Below, piece after piece: positions 1 to 11,372 of a stretch of 64,000 nucleotides of DNA. Position 1 is the first letter of the stretch. Each line of letters begins with the position of its first letter. The stretch spans positions 3,534,001-3,598,000 of the forward strand of contig JAWZSP010000001.1 of the NCBI GenBank assembly GCA_034401135.1, in the 5' to 3' direction. This DNA comes from Volutella citrinella (lineage: Eukaryota > Ascomycota > Sordariomycetes > Hypocreales > Nectriaceae). Below the pieces are notes generated by a model. The model was not told the origin of the DNA. It did no database searches and saw only the letters and a list, made by a program, of their open reading frames with translations. The translations under genes were made by a program, and so were the position numbers.

Positions 1-910
1 ATATCTTGGCAGCCCGGATAGCCAGAGTGACCACGTCGAGGATGTGCATTCCCTGGAGCTCAAACCATCCTTGCGAATTTTGGTCTGGCATGTTGGGATA
101 CTTTGGAGCGTTGGGAGGCTCGACAAAGGTCCCGGCACGCCTCTCCCGTACCTCACGAAGCGCCTTGGAAGCATCGGCGAGAGTTTGTTCGAGCTCCGAT
201 TTCAGTTGGGGAATAGAAGGCGGCTTGGGCACTGGCTTCTCCCGGTGATGATAGGTGCTCACTGTTGGCGGTAGCATATCGGGGTCTGCATCGGAAAAGT
301 CGAAGTCATCGTCACCCATGGACTCAATGGGAGATTCAACAATGCCACCAGCCCCGAAGCCCTGGGCACTGAGATCAGGGCTGCTCCCCATGGAGGCGTA
401 AGAAGAGTCCACATCCGAGCCAACGATTTTGGGGATAGAGCCGTCCAGGACCGAAAGGTCAAGCGAAACTCTCGGTTGCTTCTTGCGGGCTAGCTGGCCG
501 CCCTTTCCATCAAGGAGACCCGTACGGGCAAAGTAGTACTGAAGGTGAGCGATGCTGCCGAGGCTCATGACGCTCTCGCGCGAGCGGGCACTGGCAGCAA
601 AGTCGGTGCCCGTTGGCCGCATGTACCCCCTTCGACGGCTTCTACCATCGAGGCTGTAGCTAGAGTGGCGAGATAGGTTTGGGACGATATCGGACCGGCG
701 GTGGTGGAAGCTGCCGGTGGAGTGACGGGAGTAGGGTTCGCTGCCGAGAGAGTCGCGGGACGCGCTGTCGGTTCCGGACCAAGAGGATGTCGCCGAGGGG
801 CAGCGGGAGAGCTCGGGGCAGGCGCCCAGGGCAGGCGTGGGAAGCGTATCTGGCGGAGGAGAGTCGCATCGGAAAGATGGCTGAGGCGGATGGTGGTTGG
901 CGGTGGCCAT
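1..910 (-). CDS. Conserved-looking hypothetical protein, N-terminal part (truncated by window edge)
   Basis: An uninterrupted minus-strand reading frame runs from the ATG at 908-910 to the left edge, giving about 303 codons with no stop, so only the N-terminal part is present. The first 95 residues or so are rich in Ser, Pro and Arg and probably disordered. A denser segment follows (RRGYMRPTGTDF, then SLGSIAHLQYYFARTGLLDGKGGQLARKK), and then an acidic stretch (MGDDDFDFSDADPDMLPP). A short segment likely to be coiled-coil (PQLKSELEQTLADASKALREV) lies near the edge. I do not recognise the family and assign no function. The long open frame with sensible protein composition supports a real gene. 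The start is the first ATG of this frame; its context is CCATGG. Confidence 0.75.
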   Translation of the reverse strand, partial: MATANHHPPQPSFRCDSPPPDTLPTPALGACPELSRCPSATSSWSGTDSASRDSLGSEPYSRHSTGSFHHRRSDIVPNLSRHSSYSLDGRSRRRGYMRPTGTDFAASARSRESVMSLGSIAHLQYYFARTGLLDGKGGQLARKKQPRVSLDLSVLDGSIPKIVGSDVDSSYASMGSSPDLSAQGFGAGGIVESPIESMGDDDFDFSDADPDMLPPTVSTYHHREKPVPKPPSIPQLKSELEQTLADASKALREVRERRAGTFVEPPNAPKYPNMPDQNSQGWFELQGMHILDVVTLAIRAAKI

Positions 911-3900
911 GGTAACGTGAGCAAGCACGCAGGCAGGCACGCAGAGCGAAGGGTGATTCGTGTGGGATCCAGCGGATTGGGCGTGAGTTGTTCGAGACAG
1001 CACTATCGGTCGGGAGTACTTATGCTGGCAGTGGTGGTGGTGGACGTGGTGGGCGTAGCAAGATGCCCAGCTCTATTGCCCAGCGTGGGTGTGGACGACT
1101 TTGGGGCGGATAGGGCGCGATACGGTACAAGCTGCACTTACACGGCAGGCCAGCAGCGAAGCAGCGATGCTCTTGCAAGGCTACAGCAGCGAAACCAACC
1201 AGCTGCAGAGTGTGTCGGGTGCGTTATGCTGGGTTGGACAAGAGCCGGAGAAGTGATGAGTAGCGAGGCGAGAGCGATGCTGCGGGTTCCTTGCGTTTGT
1301 ACGACGAGAGAGGCGTTCGAGAAGAGACGGGGAGATTGGGGTTGCAGCTTGTCACCAGGGCCCAGGGGGGTGGGTTTGGCGATGGGGCGAGTCGGCAACG
1401 CCTAGCTCGAACTGGCCTGGGCTTCTGGCTGGTTGGCGGGACAGGCCGACAGGGGGCCGTGAAATTGCGTCGCGTCCAACGCTGAGCGGCGGGGACGAGA
1501 GAAAACGCGTGAGCGTGAGCGAGGAAGGAGGAAGGCGGCACCAGCAAGATGGCAAGCCAGGGTGACGATCCGACAAGCTACTGCAGCACGGATAGGTGCC
1601 TAGTAATTGATCCCAAGCCACAGCCTGTGGAATTGGCCAAACGGGTTTGGTTCGTGACCCAGCTACGCCGATGAAGCACGTTTCTGTTTCTTTCGTGCCT
1701 CGGGTCCTTTGGGGCTCCCTGGTCCCAATGCTCCCCCCTGCCTGTGTCGCCCGCGTGCTGGATTTTGGGTACTTTTGGAACGCTCCGAGTCGGAGGAGTA
1801 GGAATACCGTGAAGTGAGCCTGAGGTCGACGCTGATGCCGATGCCAGTGAGATTGGAAGCGGAGACCCAGGGGCGCCAGCGGATGGAGACGATGCGATGC
1901 CGCCTGCTTCAAAGCCAATTAAATGTAAACAAAACAAAAGTCGAGGTGGCAAAGGGGAGTGGACAGTGGCCACCGGATGGATTTAGACTCGGACAAGGAG
2001 AGATCAACCGCTAACGGTTGAAGGGAAGCTGAGGAGTTTTGGGGCTTGGGCGAGACGTTCCATCATCCAGACACGGCCTCGGCGACGCACCGCTGGGAGG
2101 AGGCTTTATAAGATAGATCATGATCAAATAGTCGGCATCTGGTTAGGCTTCACACAAAGGGCGGATGTGGGCTCGAGCACCGGGTGTCATATCCAGGGGC
2201 AACCTGTGATCCATCTCCAGTAGGGTGGGCGGGGGCTTCGTCCTGCTCCGGCGCCCTCGATCCTGCTCCATTCTGATTGGAATGCATTGCTTTGAGCTGG
2301 GGATCCTTTTGACCTGCGTGTGTCAATTTTAGCTGCTCTTCCGTCGCCCATTGCTCAACGAGGGTGCGATGGATCATGGACACTGTCGCCGTGGCCATGG
2401 GTAAGTGAGAGCAAAGCTGTGTTCTTTACGTGGCAGCGTGGTACCGGGAGTCATTAGTGCCCGGTTGGCCCGCCTCCTGTGTGTCTCACCGTCTCGCCAG
2501 CCAGCGAGTTCCTGAGGCATGCACACCCAGCAATATTATGTCTCTGCAAGCTACGCTTTCACTGAGAGTCTGAGAGATGGCTCTTCCATTCTTTTAACCG
2601 GCGAATTGGGGGGGGGGGCGGAACTCTTGTTACTGGCGCCCTGCCCGGTTGCTCTAAGAACAAGGGGGCTCACCCTTCTATCCTCTGAGGATGCCCATCC
2701 AATGCTGTTTCGATGACTTTACTCATCGAAAGTAATCACCCTCCCTGTCCCACACCTCCACCGCCCACCAGGACACAAATAGCAGCAGCAGAGGTGTCCT
2801 CTTCCCCGGCAGGTGCCTCATGCTCCATCCAACGACTCCTTGCAGCCAATGAACAGCTTCATGCGAATCTGACATCTCAACTCTTGCTTGAGGCATGAAG
2901 TCAAGTCCTCATGACACTACTAGTAGTTGCAACGCAACTTGCTCTGCCCGTACCCTAAGCCAGACTCAGAATCTATTTCACTTCTCAATCAACCTACCTA
3001 CCTGTCCGCCTTTGGTCACAACTGCCGGCAATCGCTCATGAGGATCCCTCCGGACGTTACCACCTGTGGAATTATGCATGATCACTGCCCGCTCTGCTGG
3101 CAGAGCAGCCCGGGGCCGGCCATGTCTGTTTGCCGCAATCTCTCGGGGCGGGACTGTATAAACTCCACCACCCCATCCATGCCAGCGCTCCCTCCCTGTG
3201 TTCAACACAGCTGGCCTTGGAGCTACTTATGCCACTCCCTGGCCTGCGACCCAGGGACTCAAATGCATCCCTCCCTTGTGCAGAAGCCAACGGCACAAAG
3301 CCCTGATAGCATCCGTCGATCCCACGTTCCAACTCCGTGAGTATCGGCCTTTTGCACAGCATCACGGTACTGGGGCCAGCCCAGCAGGTGGACCATGCCG
3401 GGGGCACGGCCGCACGGGCACTAGAAGCTCGCTACCTACAGACCGGGGCAGATGATGACTGCCAGCTTGCCAGCCAATGCCATGGGTGTGCCAATGTCGC
3501 CTAATTACTAACATAGCGACCAAGATCAGCACTGGCTTGCTGTGAAGTCGAAGCCAGGTCGTAAGCAAGGGTTCACGAACACATAATAAGACGGCCACTA
3601 TGCGGCGGCCTGGTCCGCAATTATGTACGAAGTGTACTACTACTACGTGGTAATATTACGAGACACGACGCCACCACTTGGGTTTCTATCTTGTTTTTTC
3701 TTCGCGGGAGAATCTGTCTTGCACTGCCCACATCCTCAGCGTTCGAGGGCTTGAGTCTTTACAACTGCGAACTCTCGCTACTGTTATTAGTTGTCTTATT
3801 AGTCTCGATGCAATGCCATTGACTGGCAGCTACCAGTTCCTTTGTCTCTGTGTTTCCGTTCTTCCCTCTCTCCCCTCTGCTTCCGCATAAATAAAACAAG

Positions 3901-5221
3901 AGTCCTTGCGCATTTCCCCTCCAACCGGTTTCCTCATCTGTTTGGCTGTTTCTGAAAGAGGGTCCCATTGCGCGGCGTTTCAGAGTCGCAGGTTTGTTAC
4001 GTGCTCACTGCCCGCTTCCCTTTGTACCACCAGCCCGCTCCTGCCAGTCCAAAACCGGCCCCGGGGTTCTCCAATGCCGAATAGTGCGGCGTTGGAGTAG
4101 TACCTTCCACGCCCGTATGCCCCGCAGCCTGTCATTCCCGCCGCCTGCAATCTACAGGGTACCTCAGAGCTACCTGCCCATGACCCAAGGTTACCAATAA
4201 ATCGGGTCGCCCATTTCCTCATCTCCAGGTACCTAATCTATGAGACCTGCCTGCCTTCTTGCGCCTCAATTTGTCCTCTCAAATTCAATCTTCTTTTCTT
4301 TCCTTTCTTTTCCTGTCTTTGCGACTGATTCTCACCCCAATCCACTCTGCCTGCTCTGCCAGTAATTGTCTTTTATTCCTGAATTTGTAGCGGAGTGAGG
4401 TCCATCCGTTCAGCCTTGAGCCCTCTCCCTCCACACACTCCCCCTTTTCACTCAACCGACGCCGGCCTTTGCAAATTTCCATCCATCGCCCAGATGAAGT
4501 CAACGATCTCCTCGAAGCCACCCAGCAGGTCACTCTAACCCCGCCGAAAGACCTCGTCCTCCTATTTGGAAACTGGGGATTACGACCCAGCCTCTGAAGG
4601 CCGCGCCTTGCTAAACGTCCTCCTGCATGCTGCCCGCCAGCGTCGCCACTTCTGTACGTACCTCCCAACTACCTGTCCGTCACTGGCCAACGCACCGCCG
4701 AGGTTTGGCTGCTATTGGTGCTGCCTGCAAGGTGGGAAGGCAAGCCATGTTGGGCAAGCTGGAGCCAGCCAGCAGGCGCCTGCAGTCTGCAGCCTGACCC
4801 TCCCGGGCCATCCCCACCTATACGATCATACCTTTGGCTTTGGGTGTCTAACACGCTGACAGTGGGCTCAGACCATTCGTCCTAGCAGCCCCCCCATCCC
4901 TCCAACATTACTTGCGGGTGGGTAGTGGGCAGTGGCGCACGCATTGGCAGCAGCATCAAAACGCTACCCCCAAACGGGAGGCCTATCGGACCTCAGAGCA
5001 GGAGGTCGGGTGTCGCAGACGTGTGGGAGACGAACCCAACACCGGCTGAGGGTGCCGCTCAAAAGCAGCGCATTCGCGACACGAAAACACGCCCATCTCG
5101 CGTTGAGCCTGTTCATCTTTCAACCCCTCCCGCCTTGGGCGTGCCTTGGTCATTTGAAATTGCACCTGACAACCTGCCTTGTCCGCCTTCCTTGCGCAGG
5201 GGGACGAAATCTGGAGACTAA
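911..5221. other. Long intergenic region between the partial gene and the KAR9-like gene
   Basis: This 4.3-kb stretch lies between two genes that read away from each other, so it should hold both promoters and leaders. The longest frames here (701-1405 plus, 1352-1918 minus, 2150-2398 minus) have shadow-like composition and no recognisable motif. A run of ten G lies near 2609-2618. A possible 5'-UTR intron of the KAR9-like gene runs from GTACGT at 4654 to CAG at 4862. A short upstream ORF of 14 codons starts near 4493 inside the probable leader. Confidence 0.5.
4271..4340 (+). promoter_or_regulatory. CT-rich core promoter tract, probable transcription start zone for the KAR9-like gene
   Basis: A pyrimidine-rich block dominated by CTTTTCTTTCC-type sequence precedes the plus-strand gene at 5222. 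CT-rich tracts of this kind commonly lie just upstream of transcription starts in filamentous ascomycetes. If it is used here, the leader would be nearly 900 nt long before splicing. Confidence 0.35.
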
Positions 5222-8200
5222 ATGACCCCTGGTCCACCCTCGCCCATCGCGGTCCCTATCCCTCCTGAGGACAGCTTGATGGCAACAGACGAAACCACAC
5301 CAAACCGCGCCTGCGCTGCCGTGGTAAGCGCTGGTTCAAGCATCAGCGCCGATGTTTCTGGAGCCGGTGCAGACCTCCACCAAGGCCCAATAAACGATGC
5401 GCCCGATCACCTACTGAATTTCGCCGACGTACCCAGTCAATTATCCCACCTGCCGTTCAACCCTGGCTCAACTGATCCCTCCCACACCCTCGACCCAGCC
5501 TCAAATCCCAGCTTCCTCACCTCTTTCTCCACCGCCACCACAGCTCCAACAGCAGCGACGGCATCTTTAGCTACACCTACAGCAACCTCCCCTATATCCT
5601 CCGCTGAAACCAACAGCTCATCAACACACGGTCTGCCATCACCCCTACCGCCATCTGCTATTCGAAAGACATCACCTGGCTTGGCCGCTCGCCTAAAAGC
5701 ACTTGGCTTTGGTAATTTCAAGGCCCCGAACCCCCAAAACACTCCCCAACCCGACCACATCGGTCGCCTTGACGAAGAGCAACTACGACAGCTTGAAGAA
5801 AAGCATCAGGCAGCCTCAATTAAATCGGTCATTACCAGGCGCGGTCGCCCCTGGAAGGGCGCCGTCGCCACACCCAAATCTACAACCGAACTTGATTTGT
5901 CGTCGCCATTCCTCGATATCGACGACACCTCCCCCGTCTCGAGCCTTCTTCCCGAAATCCAAACACCTGAACCCCTGGACATGGATACCCAGAAATATCG
6001 CCTGCCGGATCACACCAATGGCAATGGGACCAAAGTCACGCTCGATACACGTCGGGAACACATCGAGCGCTCCACGGGGCCACCCACTCCTGACGATGCT
6101 GCGATCCCACCACCACCACCCCCTAAAGACACGCCTCCAGCGACCGTAACTCCAACACCAGCGACGCCTCCCTCCGACTTCGTGCCAAATCTTAACTCAT
6201 ACTTTACTCCGGGACACACTCGACCGGGTTCTATCTACACCTTGTCACGGGTGTCCTTTGCGAACCAGCTGGCTCAGTTGACCTCGTTACAACTACCCGA
6301 CGCAGATTTGCTCGCCAATCATGTGACGGCAATGCCGACCGCCCAGGTGGCTGCCAAGGCTCTCATCAATGCTGCTGAACAAATTCTGAGCTGGATCTCG
6401 AAGGCGTCGGAGGTTGTCGAGGGGCTGGACAGCGAAGATGACGTGGAATGGGCTGCCGCTGGAGGCCGAGAAGGCCTGGCAGAGGTAGAAAATGCCATAG
6501 CCCGTTTCGAGGGACTGGTGAACGCGTATATCGGGGCCATCGAGCAGCTCCAAGCAAGGCAGGATGTCACTAGCGTGGCTGCCGCTGACCTCAACGAAGC
6601 AGTTTCGCAGATGGATCTCGTCATGCAGGAGTGGGCCAAGATTCGACGAGCCCTTCAGGTCGTGAGAGTCCAGGTCGAGATTGCTATGGAATGGGAAGAG
6701 CTATGGAACAACGTTCTGGGCGATATCCAGGGCGAAACGGACGAATTGAGCCGGTTGGTTTTTGAGATGGAAGAGCGACGACACAAGAGCTTGATGGCCG
6801 CGGCCAGTGGCGAAAGCGTCGACATCGGTGACCTTGAAACCATCGTCGAGGACAACCCCCCGCGAGCCAATCGTCTTCACGCGAGCAACCGATTCAGTAT
6901 GCCGGCCTTCCCAGCCACACCCAGCTCGCCAGGAACGCCCACGCTCTCGCAGGACGACTCAAGTCTCCTGGCCCTTTTTGCTCGCATGCAACCGCTGCGC
7001 GCATCTCTGGATTTTCTGCCCATGCGGCTGAGCGTCTTTGAAACAAGGGCAGAAGATTCGTTTCCCACTGCGTGCGAGGAGTTGAAGATGCGCCACGAGG
7101 GCCTCGATGCGAGCTACAAGAAGCTGGAGAAGGACGCCGAGTCGCTGCGCAAGGAGCTGGGTGAGGACAGATGGGTCATCGTCTTCCGTGGGGCTGGGCG
7201 AAAAGCCCAAAAGATGCACGAATCTGTTGAGCGTTCGCTGGCTAAGCTCAGGGAGGCCATTGATGCCGGAGACCATTTGACGAACCAACCAGCAATGGCC
7301 AAGAAGCTCGAGAACTACGAGGCCAAGAAGACTCACTATGGTTCGGCGATTGAGCGGGTCCTATCCATTATTGAAAAAGGCGTGAAGGATCGTCTGACGG
7401 TGAACGGGGAGGTCCTGCGGCTGCACAATGAGTTGCAGGCGCGCTGGGGCAATTTGAAACGCGAGATACAGGAAACAGATTTCATGCTCGAAGAAATCCA
7501 TGCGGACAAGGGCCAGACGCTCAGGGACTCCATCTCCAGCATGCTTTCCAACGACAGATCGACCATAGGAAGCGGCCGCGAGACGCCGGGGAGCTCACCA
7601 CCTTCTTCAGTGATACTGTCGGGGCTTGGTATTGATCCGTACACGCCGACCTCCAAGCCGGCGAGAACTCGCCCTTCGAACATGGGTGGTACTCGACCAG
7701 TTCCCGAAAACCGACGACACTCTTCCCTACCGGCCCCAACCTCTCAGCTCTCGCGAAAGCCTGGATTCTCTCGTCTTTCAACGGTTGCCAGCCCCCCCAG
7801 CTCTCGCATTCCGGCCAACCAGTCCAAACGACCCAGCTCTACGCTCGGACACCGCCCTCGCTGGAATGTGTCCACAAATCCGCACGACGTTGATACGGGC
7901 CACAACTTCAAGCCGCTGAGCTTGACAACTCCTAGCCCTTATGCGAAAAGGTCTCCTCTGGCGCCAAGGTCTGCAAGCTCGGTCACTCCGGGCTCCGGCT
8001 CACGACTACCTACCCTTCGCAGCCCCGCAACTCGCGCCACCTCGGAATCGCCAATGACAGACGACACTCCTACTAGAAGCGGACAGTCCCGTTTGTCATT
8101 CCGAGAAAGACTGGCGTCTCCCGGCCCCAATTCTCAACCGGCCGTGCCCAAGCCGCGTCTGACATCCCATAGCTCTATGGCTCAGCTAAACTCTGGTCGA

Positions 8201-8431
8201 CGGTCATCGCTCCACGTTTCCAGGCCTGTAAACGAAGAGGAGAGCCGGCCGGGGCGACCAGCTAGTTCCCTAGCCTCTACCTCAACATCGAGGAGAAGCA
8301 GTCTTTTGCCACAAAAGGTTAGGGAAGGGGAGGCGGGGCGCTCGAGCCCGCAGGCCGTGGCTGGCGCCCGGACTGCGATGAAGAAATCCTTAAACGTTGA
8401 CAAGGATAATAAGCCTCGATGGCGGTTCTAG
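5222..8431 (+). CDS. kar9: KAR9-like karyogamy/spindle-orientation adaptor protein
   Basis: This single-exon gene encodes 1069 aa. Residues 1-320 are a low-complexity Ser/Thr/Pro/Ala-rich head. The central part, about residues 320-760, is a mostly helical, coiled-coil-rich block starting near NLNSYFTPGHTRPGSIYTLS and matches the fungal KAR9 family as I know it. The tail, about 770-1069, is basic and Ser/Pro-rich. In yeast, Kar9 links Bim1/EB1 on microtubule plus ends to type V myosin and actin, and so orients the spindle. The tail contains an EB1-binding SxIP motif (SRIP, residues 861-864) and a related SRLP (927-930), which fits that role. The first ATG at 5222 is used; a second in-frame ATG at 5279 is an alternative. 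It is longer than yeast Kar9 (about 640 aa), as is usual for filamentous fungi. Confidence 0.85.
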   Translation: MTPGPPSPIAVPIPPEDSLMATDETTPNRACAAVVSAGSSISADVSGAGADLHQGPINDAPDHLLNFADVPSQLSHLPFNPGSTDPSHTLDPASNPSFLTSFSTATTAPTAATASLATPTATSPISSAETNSSSTHGLPSPLPPSAIRKTSPGLAARLKALGFGNFKAPNPQNTPQPDHIGRLDEEQLRQLEEKHQAASIKSVITRRGRPWKGAVATPKSTTELDLSSPFLDIDDTSPVSSLLPEIQTPEPLDMDTQKYRLPDHTNGNGTKVTLDTRREHIERSTGPPTPDDAAIPPPPPPKDTPPATVTPTPATPPSDFVPNLNSYFTPGHTRPGSIYTLSRVSFANQLAQLTSLQLPDADLLANHVTAMPTAQVAAKALINAAEQILSWISKASEVVEGLDSEDDVEWAAAGGREGLAEVENAIARFEGLVNAYIGAIEQLQARQDVTSVAAADLNEAVSQMDLVMQEWAKIRRALQVVRVQVEIAMEWEELWNNVLGDIQGETDELSRLVFEMEERRHKSLMAAASGESVDIGDLETIVEDNPPRANRLHASNRFSMPAFPATPSSPGTPTLSQDDSSLLALFARMQPLRASLDFLPMRLSVFETRAEDSFPTACEELKMRHEGLDASYKKLEKDAESLRKELGEDRWVIVFRGAGRKAQKMHESVERSLAKLREAIDAGDHLTNQPAMAKKLENYEAKKTHYGSAIERVLSIIEKGVKDRLTVNGEVLRLHNELQARWGNLKREIQETDFMLEEIHADKGQTLRDSISSMLSNDRSTIGSGRETPGSSPPSSVILSGLGIDPYTPTSKPARTRPSNMGGTRPVPENRRHSSLPAPTSQLSRKPGFSRLSTVASPPSSRIPANQSKRPSSTLGHRPRWNVSTNPHDVDTGHNFKPLSLTTPSPYAKRSPLAPRSASSVTPGSGSRLPTLRSPATRATSESPMTDDTPTRSGQSRLSFRERLASPGPNSQPAVPKPRLTSHSSMAQLNSGRRSSLHVSRPVNEEESRPGRPASSLASTSTSRRSSLLPQKVREGEAGRSSPQAVAGARTAMKKSLNVDKDNKPRWRF

Positions 8432-9254
8432 GCGTAGGACCTGATGCCTGGGCTGGATGGGTCAAATTTGCGCATTCACATGACGATACTGAAACAACCG
8501 CGGTCGTTACTGGTTCAACTTTCCAACAAGGTGCGATACGTTCGATTCTTTGAGGCTACATACACAGTCTGTTGGCTGCATGTAGACCGGCGTTCGAGTG
8601 AGGCAGAAGCCGAACGCAACACTTTTTCAAGGCTCTATTAATCATCTAGCATGGCGTACGGGCTAGGACATGTAAAGGCGATTGGGTTTTCAGAGGGGCG
8701 GTAATGGTGCCCTGGTCTGTAGGATGTAATGAGATCCCACGTCCTTGTACAAATAGTGTGTCCCCATTTGCCAATTTGCCTATTGGGGGTAAATAGGAAG
8801 CGCAGAATTCAACTGACTTTTGGCATTGTCTGCTGTATTCGGTAAATATGTGACTCGTCTACGATGCAGAGGAATATTACTCCTCCCTGTACTGTCCACT
8901 TCATGTGCTGGGAGTTGGGAGACTCAGACTTGCGGCCGGGCTTGGTCTAACAAAATAGTGCACATGTTCTGACACTATTTTCATGATACAGGTATGGAGG
9001 AGCTATGATGTTTGTGTGGTTGTATTAACGTGTGCACCGTGGGACGCATCAAAGGTGATGATACATTGGCTAGATATTTAATGCCAAGACGACAACGTTT
9101 TTATTTTTATTTTCAATTTTTTTGGATTGAAAAAATTGGAGTGTAGCTAGTCGAACAAAGAAAAAAAATAAAAGCCAACCAAAAAAGAAGCAAACAACTT
9201 CAAAGCAAAACTATTAAGCTACAGTACATTCCGCAATTGGCAACCGAGGCTGAC
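8432..9254. other. Intergenic region between converging genes
   Basis: This 0.8-kb stretch lies between the 3' ends of the KAR9-like gene and the Hsp20 gene and should contain both 3' UTRs. It becomes AT-rich near 9090-9210, with several A or T runs. I see no coding frame, RNA gene or repeat family in it. Confidence 0.6.
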
Positions 9255-10289
9255 TCATTCAATGTCAACCTTGCGAATCTCGGTCCAGTCTCTCTCCGTC
9301 TTTGGGACGGTAACGACCAAGACGCCGTCCTCCATCTTGGCGACAATGCCTTGGGCGTCAACCTCGTCCCGCTGGGCGCTGTCGACGCCGACGGGGGGCA
9401 GGGTGACGGAGCGCTCGAACATGCCGACGCGCCTCTCGCCCGAGGCCATGGTCTTGAGGAACTCCTCGTCGCCGGGGCGGTGGACGACGCCGGCGATGCT
9501 GAGGACGCTGCGGTCGGCGTCCCAGCTGACGCCGATGTGCTCCTTCTTGGCTCCAGGGAGGGCGACGTGGACGACGTAGGCGCGGTCTGTGTTGAAGACG
9601 TCGACGGGCGGCGTGAAGGAGTTGTCGTCGGCGCTGGCGTTGGCATTGGGTCGGAAGCTGTCGGCCTGGTCGCGCAGCTGCTGGAAGAAGGGGTGGCCGG
9701 CCCAGCCGCGGAGCATGCCGGCCCAGTCAAAAGGCGCGGGGCCGGACTGGTGGTCGTTGTGGTGGTGGTGGGGGCCCCGGGGTCCGGCGAAGAAGCCACC
9801 GCGGCCACCGCGCCACCGTCCGCCGCCCCGTCGGTGGCCGCAGCCCCGGCCCCGGCCGTGGTGGCGGCCCCGGCGCGGCTCATCCTCGGGCACGACCTCG
9901 TCCGGGTCGGGGACATCCTCCTGCATGGTGTCGGGGGAGGCCTGCTTCTCCTTCTTCTTCTCGGGGTCGCGCTCGGCATCCGAGGTCGGGGTGTAAGCCG
10001 CCTCATCCTCGTCTTCGTTCATGTCGTCCGGATGGGGAGGAGGACCCCAAGGGCCGCCGGGTCCCCAGTGAGCGTAGGGGGGAGGTGGGGGGCCGTGGTG
10101 CGGCGGAGGACCATGGGGAGGACCATGGGGAGGAGGTGGGTGATGGCCTGGTCCGCCGCCAAAGGGGAAACCGCCAAAGAATGGAGGGAAGGGTGGATCG
10201 GATTGGTGGTCAACTCCACGGCCGGGAGGCTCCATGGACTGGATCCAGTCCCAGAAGTTGTACTGCTGCGGTTGCTGCGGTGGGGTCAT
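9255..10289 (-). CDS. Small heat shock protein (Hsp20/alpha-crystallin) with long low-complexity N-terminus
   Basis: This single-exon gene encodes 344 aa. The C-terminal 120 residues or so form an alpha-crystallin domain, from [21 protein letters not shown] through the conserved GVLVVTVPK strand. Such proteins are ATP-independent holdases that bind unfolding proteins in the cytosol. The other 220 residues are unusual: a start of [18 protein letters not shown], then Pro/His/Gly-rich sequence, an acidic Glu/Asp/Lys block, and an Arg/Gly-rich segment ([11 protein letters not shown]). Typical fungal Hsp20 or Hsp30 proteins are about 180-230 aa. I start at 10289, not at the farther upstream in-frame codons, because this ATG lies about 75 nt after the expected start site of a TATA box. 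Heat induction is likely from the family, but I found no clean heat shock element. Confidence 0.9.
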   Translation of the reverse strand: MTPPQQPQQYNFWDWIQSMEPPGRGVDHQSDPPFPPFFGGFPFGGGPGHHPPPPHGPPHGPPPHHGPPPPPYAHWGPGGPWGPPPHPDDMNEDEDEAAYTPTSDAERDPEKKKEKQASPDTMQEDVPDPDEVVPEDEPRRGRHHGRGRGCGHRRGGGRWRGGRGGFFAGPRGPHHHHNDHQSGPAPFDWAGMLRGWAGHPFFQQLRDQADSFRPNANASADDNSFTPPVDVFNTDRAYVVHVALPGAKKEHIGVSWDADRSVLSIAGVVHRPGDEEFLKTMASGERRVGMFERSVTLPPVGVDSAQRDEVDAQGIVAKMEDGVLVVTVPKTERDWTEIRKVDIE

Positions 10290-10392
10290 GATTGATAGTT
10301 GTCTTGCTGATAGGATGTAGGATGAGATGGTGATGATTGATGTGGAGGTGGGTTGTTGTTTGATGAGCTGTTGAGCAGGAGGCGGGCATGGG

Positions 10393-10400
10393 CTTTTATA
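10393..10400 (-). promoter_or_regulatory. TATA box of the Hsp20 gene
   Basis: On the minus strand the sequence reads TATAAAAG, about 104 nt upstream of the chosen Hsp20 start codon. That spacing gives a leader of roughly 75 nt. A strong TATA box is typical of stress-induced genes and rare in the housekeeping genes around it. Confidence 0.6.
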
Positions 10401-11372
10401 CAAATAGACTGGAAGCAGTGCAACCACCACAGGCTTGAGAGTAAACGTCTACCCAAGGAGGCAAGGCAGGTCGAGGCACACGTAACCCGAGAGTGTTGTC
10501 ACTCTACGCACTCATCGGAGTCCCGGGGGGGAGAGTTCCAGCCCCAGGCAGGCAAGGAGCGTGTAGGGCTGGCGCACGCACGCACTACGAATCGAACCAT
10601 CGAGATCCCTTGGGCGAGGTGCTACGGCAGCGAATGGGGGCAACAAATGGTCTGGTCTGGGGTTGCGCGTTGGGTAGCAGCCTTGCCACGCGGCCTCGCA
10701 GGGCCCGGCGCCCGGTGTTGTCGGGAGTACATAGCAGCAGGAGACCACGGATGGTGGGGGGAGACTCGGCAGGGTGTAATTATCAGATGGTGGCCTGCTG
10801 CAACTTGTGTACGCCACACGGCCATGTTAAGAGCCGATCCTCCGACATGTTGGGGGATTGTGACTGGTTTTTGTGGCAAAACGGCCTCGTTGGTTGGCGG
10901 ACAGCCGGCACTCAAGGTATTCGAGTGCTGTAAGGTAGTGGAGGTGGTAAAATGTTGATAGGCGCCTGTAGGTGGCCAAGTCATTTGTCGCCGCGCGGCT
11001 CTACGTGACGACGTGGTCAACGCAGGCGCTTCGCACACCTGGGCCACTGGGGACCTAGACGTGACTGATAATCGGCAAATTGGCATCGGTGATTGCGCAC
11101 TCCGCACTGTCATTGTCGACCGGTGAGTCAGCCGCGAGCGTGGTTCTCAGCTTCAACCGTGGTCTTCATTCTGTTGTCTTGTCAACTACTCGTGGTAGTA
11201 AGGCGCCGAGAGTAGCTTAGTAGCACCTTGACTAAGGCAAGGCAGGTTTAGTATCGCAGTATCCAAGCACCTCAGCTTGTGGCTACACGGTTACCTCACG
11301 GCACAATTGTCAGTTGTCAGTATACCAACCATGAATCTCTAGCGGCCACAGTCCGTGCTGTCAAAACAGAAG
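10401..11372. other. Intergenic region, divergent promoters of Hsp20 and the F-box-like gene
   Basis: This nearly 1-kb stretch separates two genes reading outward. The frames in it (for example 10353-10958 plus and 10622-11113 minus) have no recognisable domain and look like chance openings in GC-rich DNA. No clear heat shock element was found by eye. Confidence 0.5.

Noticed and set aside
701..1405. 234-codon plus-strand frame
   Set aside because: It overlaps the N-terminal coding part of the minus-strand gene, has repetitive Gly/Arg/Val composition and no domain; it is a GC-rich shadow frame.
1352..1918. 188-codon minus-strand frame upstream of the partial gene
   Set aside because: Arg/Pro/Ser-rich with no motif and a different frame from the real gene; more likely promoter or leader.
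2150..2398. 82-codon minus frame starting MATATVSMIHRTL
   Set aside because: The first 25 residues look plausible, but the rest is random in composition and no neighbouring exon was found.
10290..10700. Heat shock elements upstream of the Hsp20 gene
   Set aside because: Scattered GAA/TTC words occur but no array with correct 5-bp spacing.
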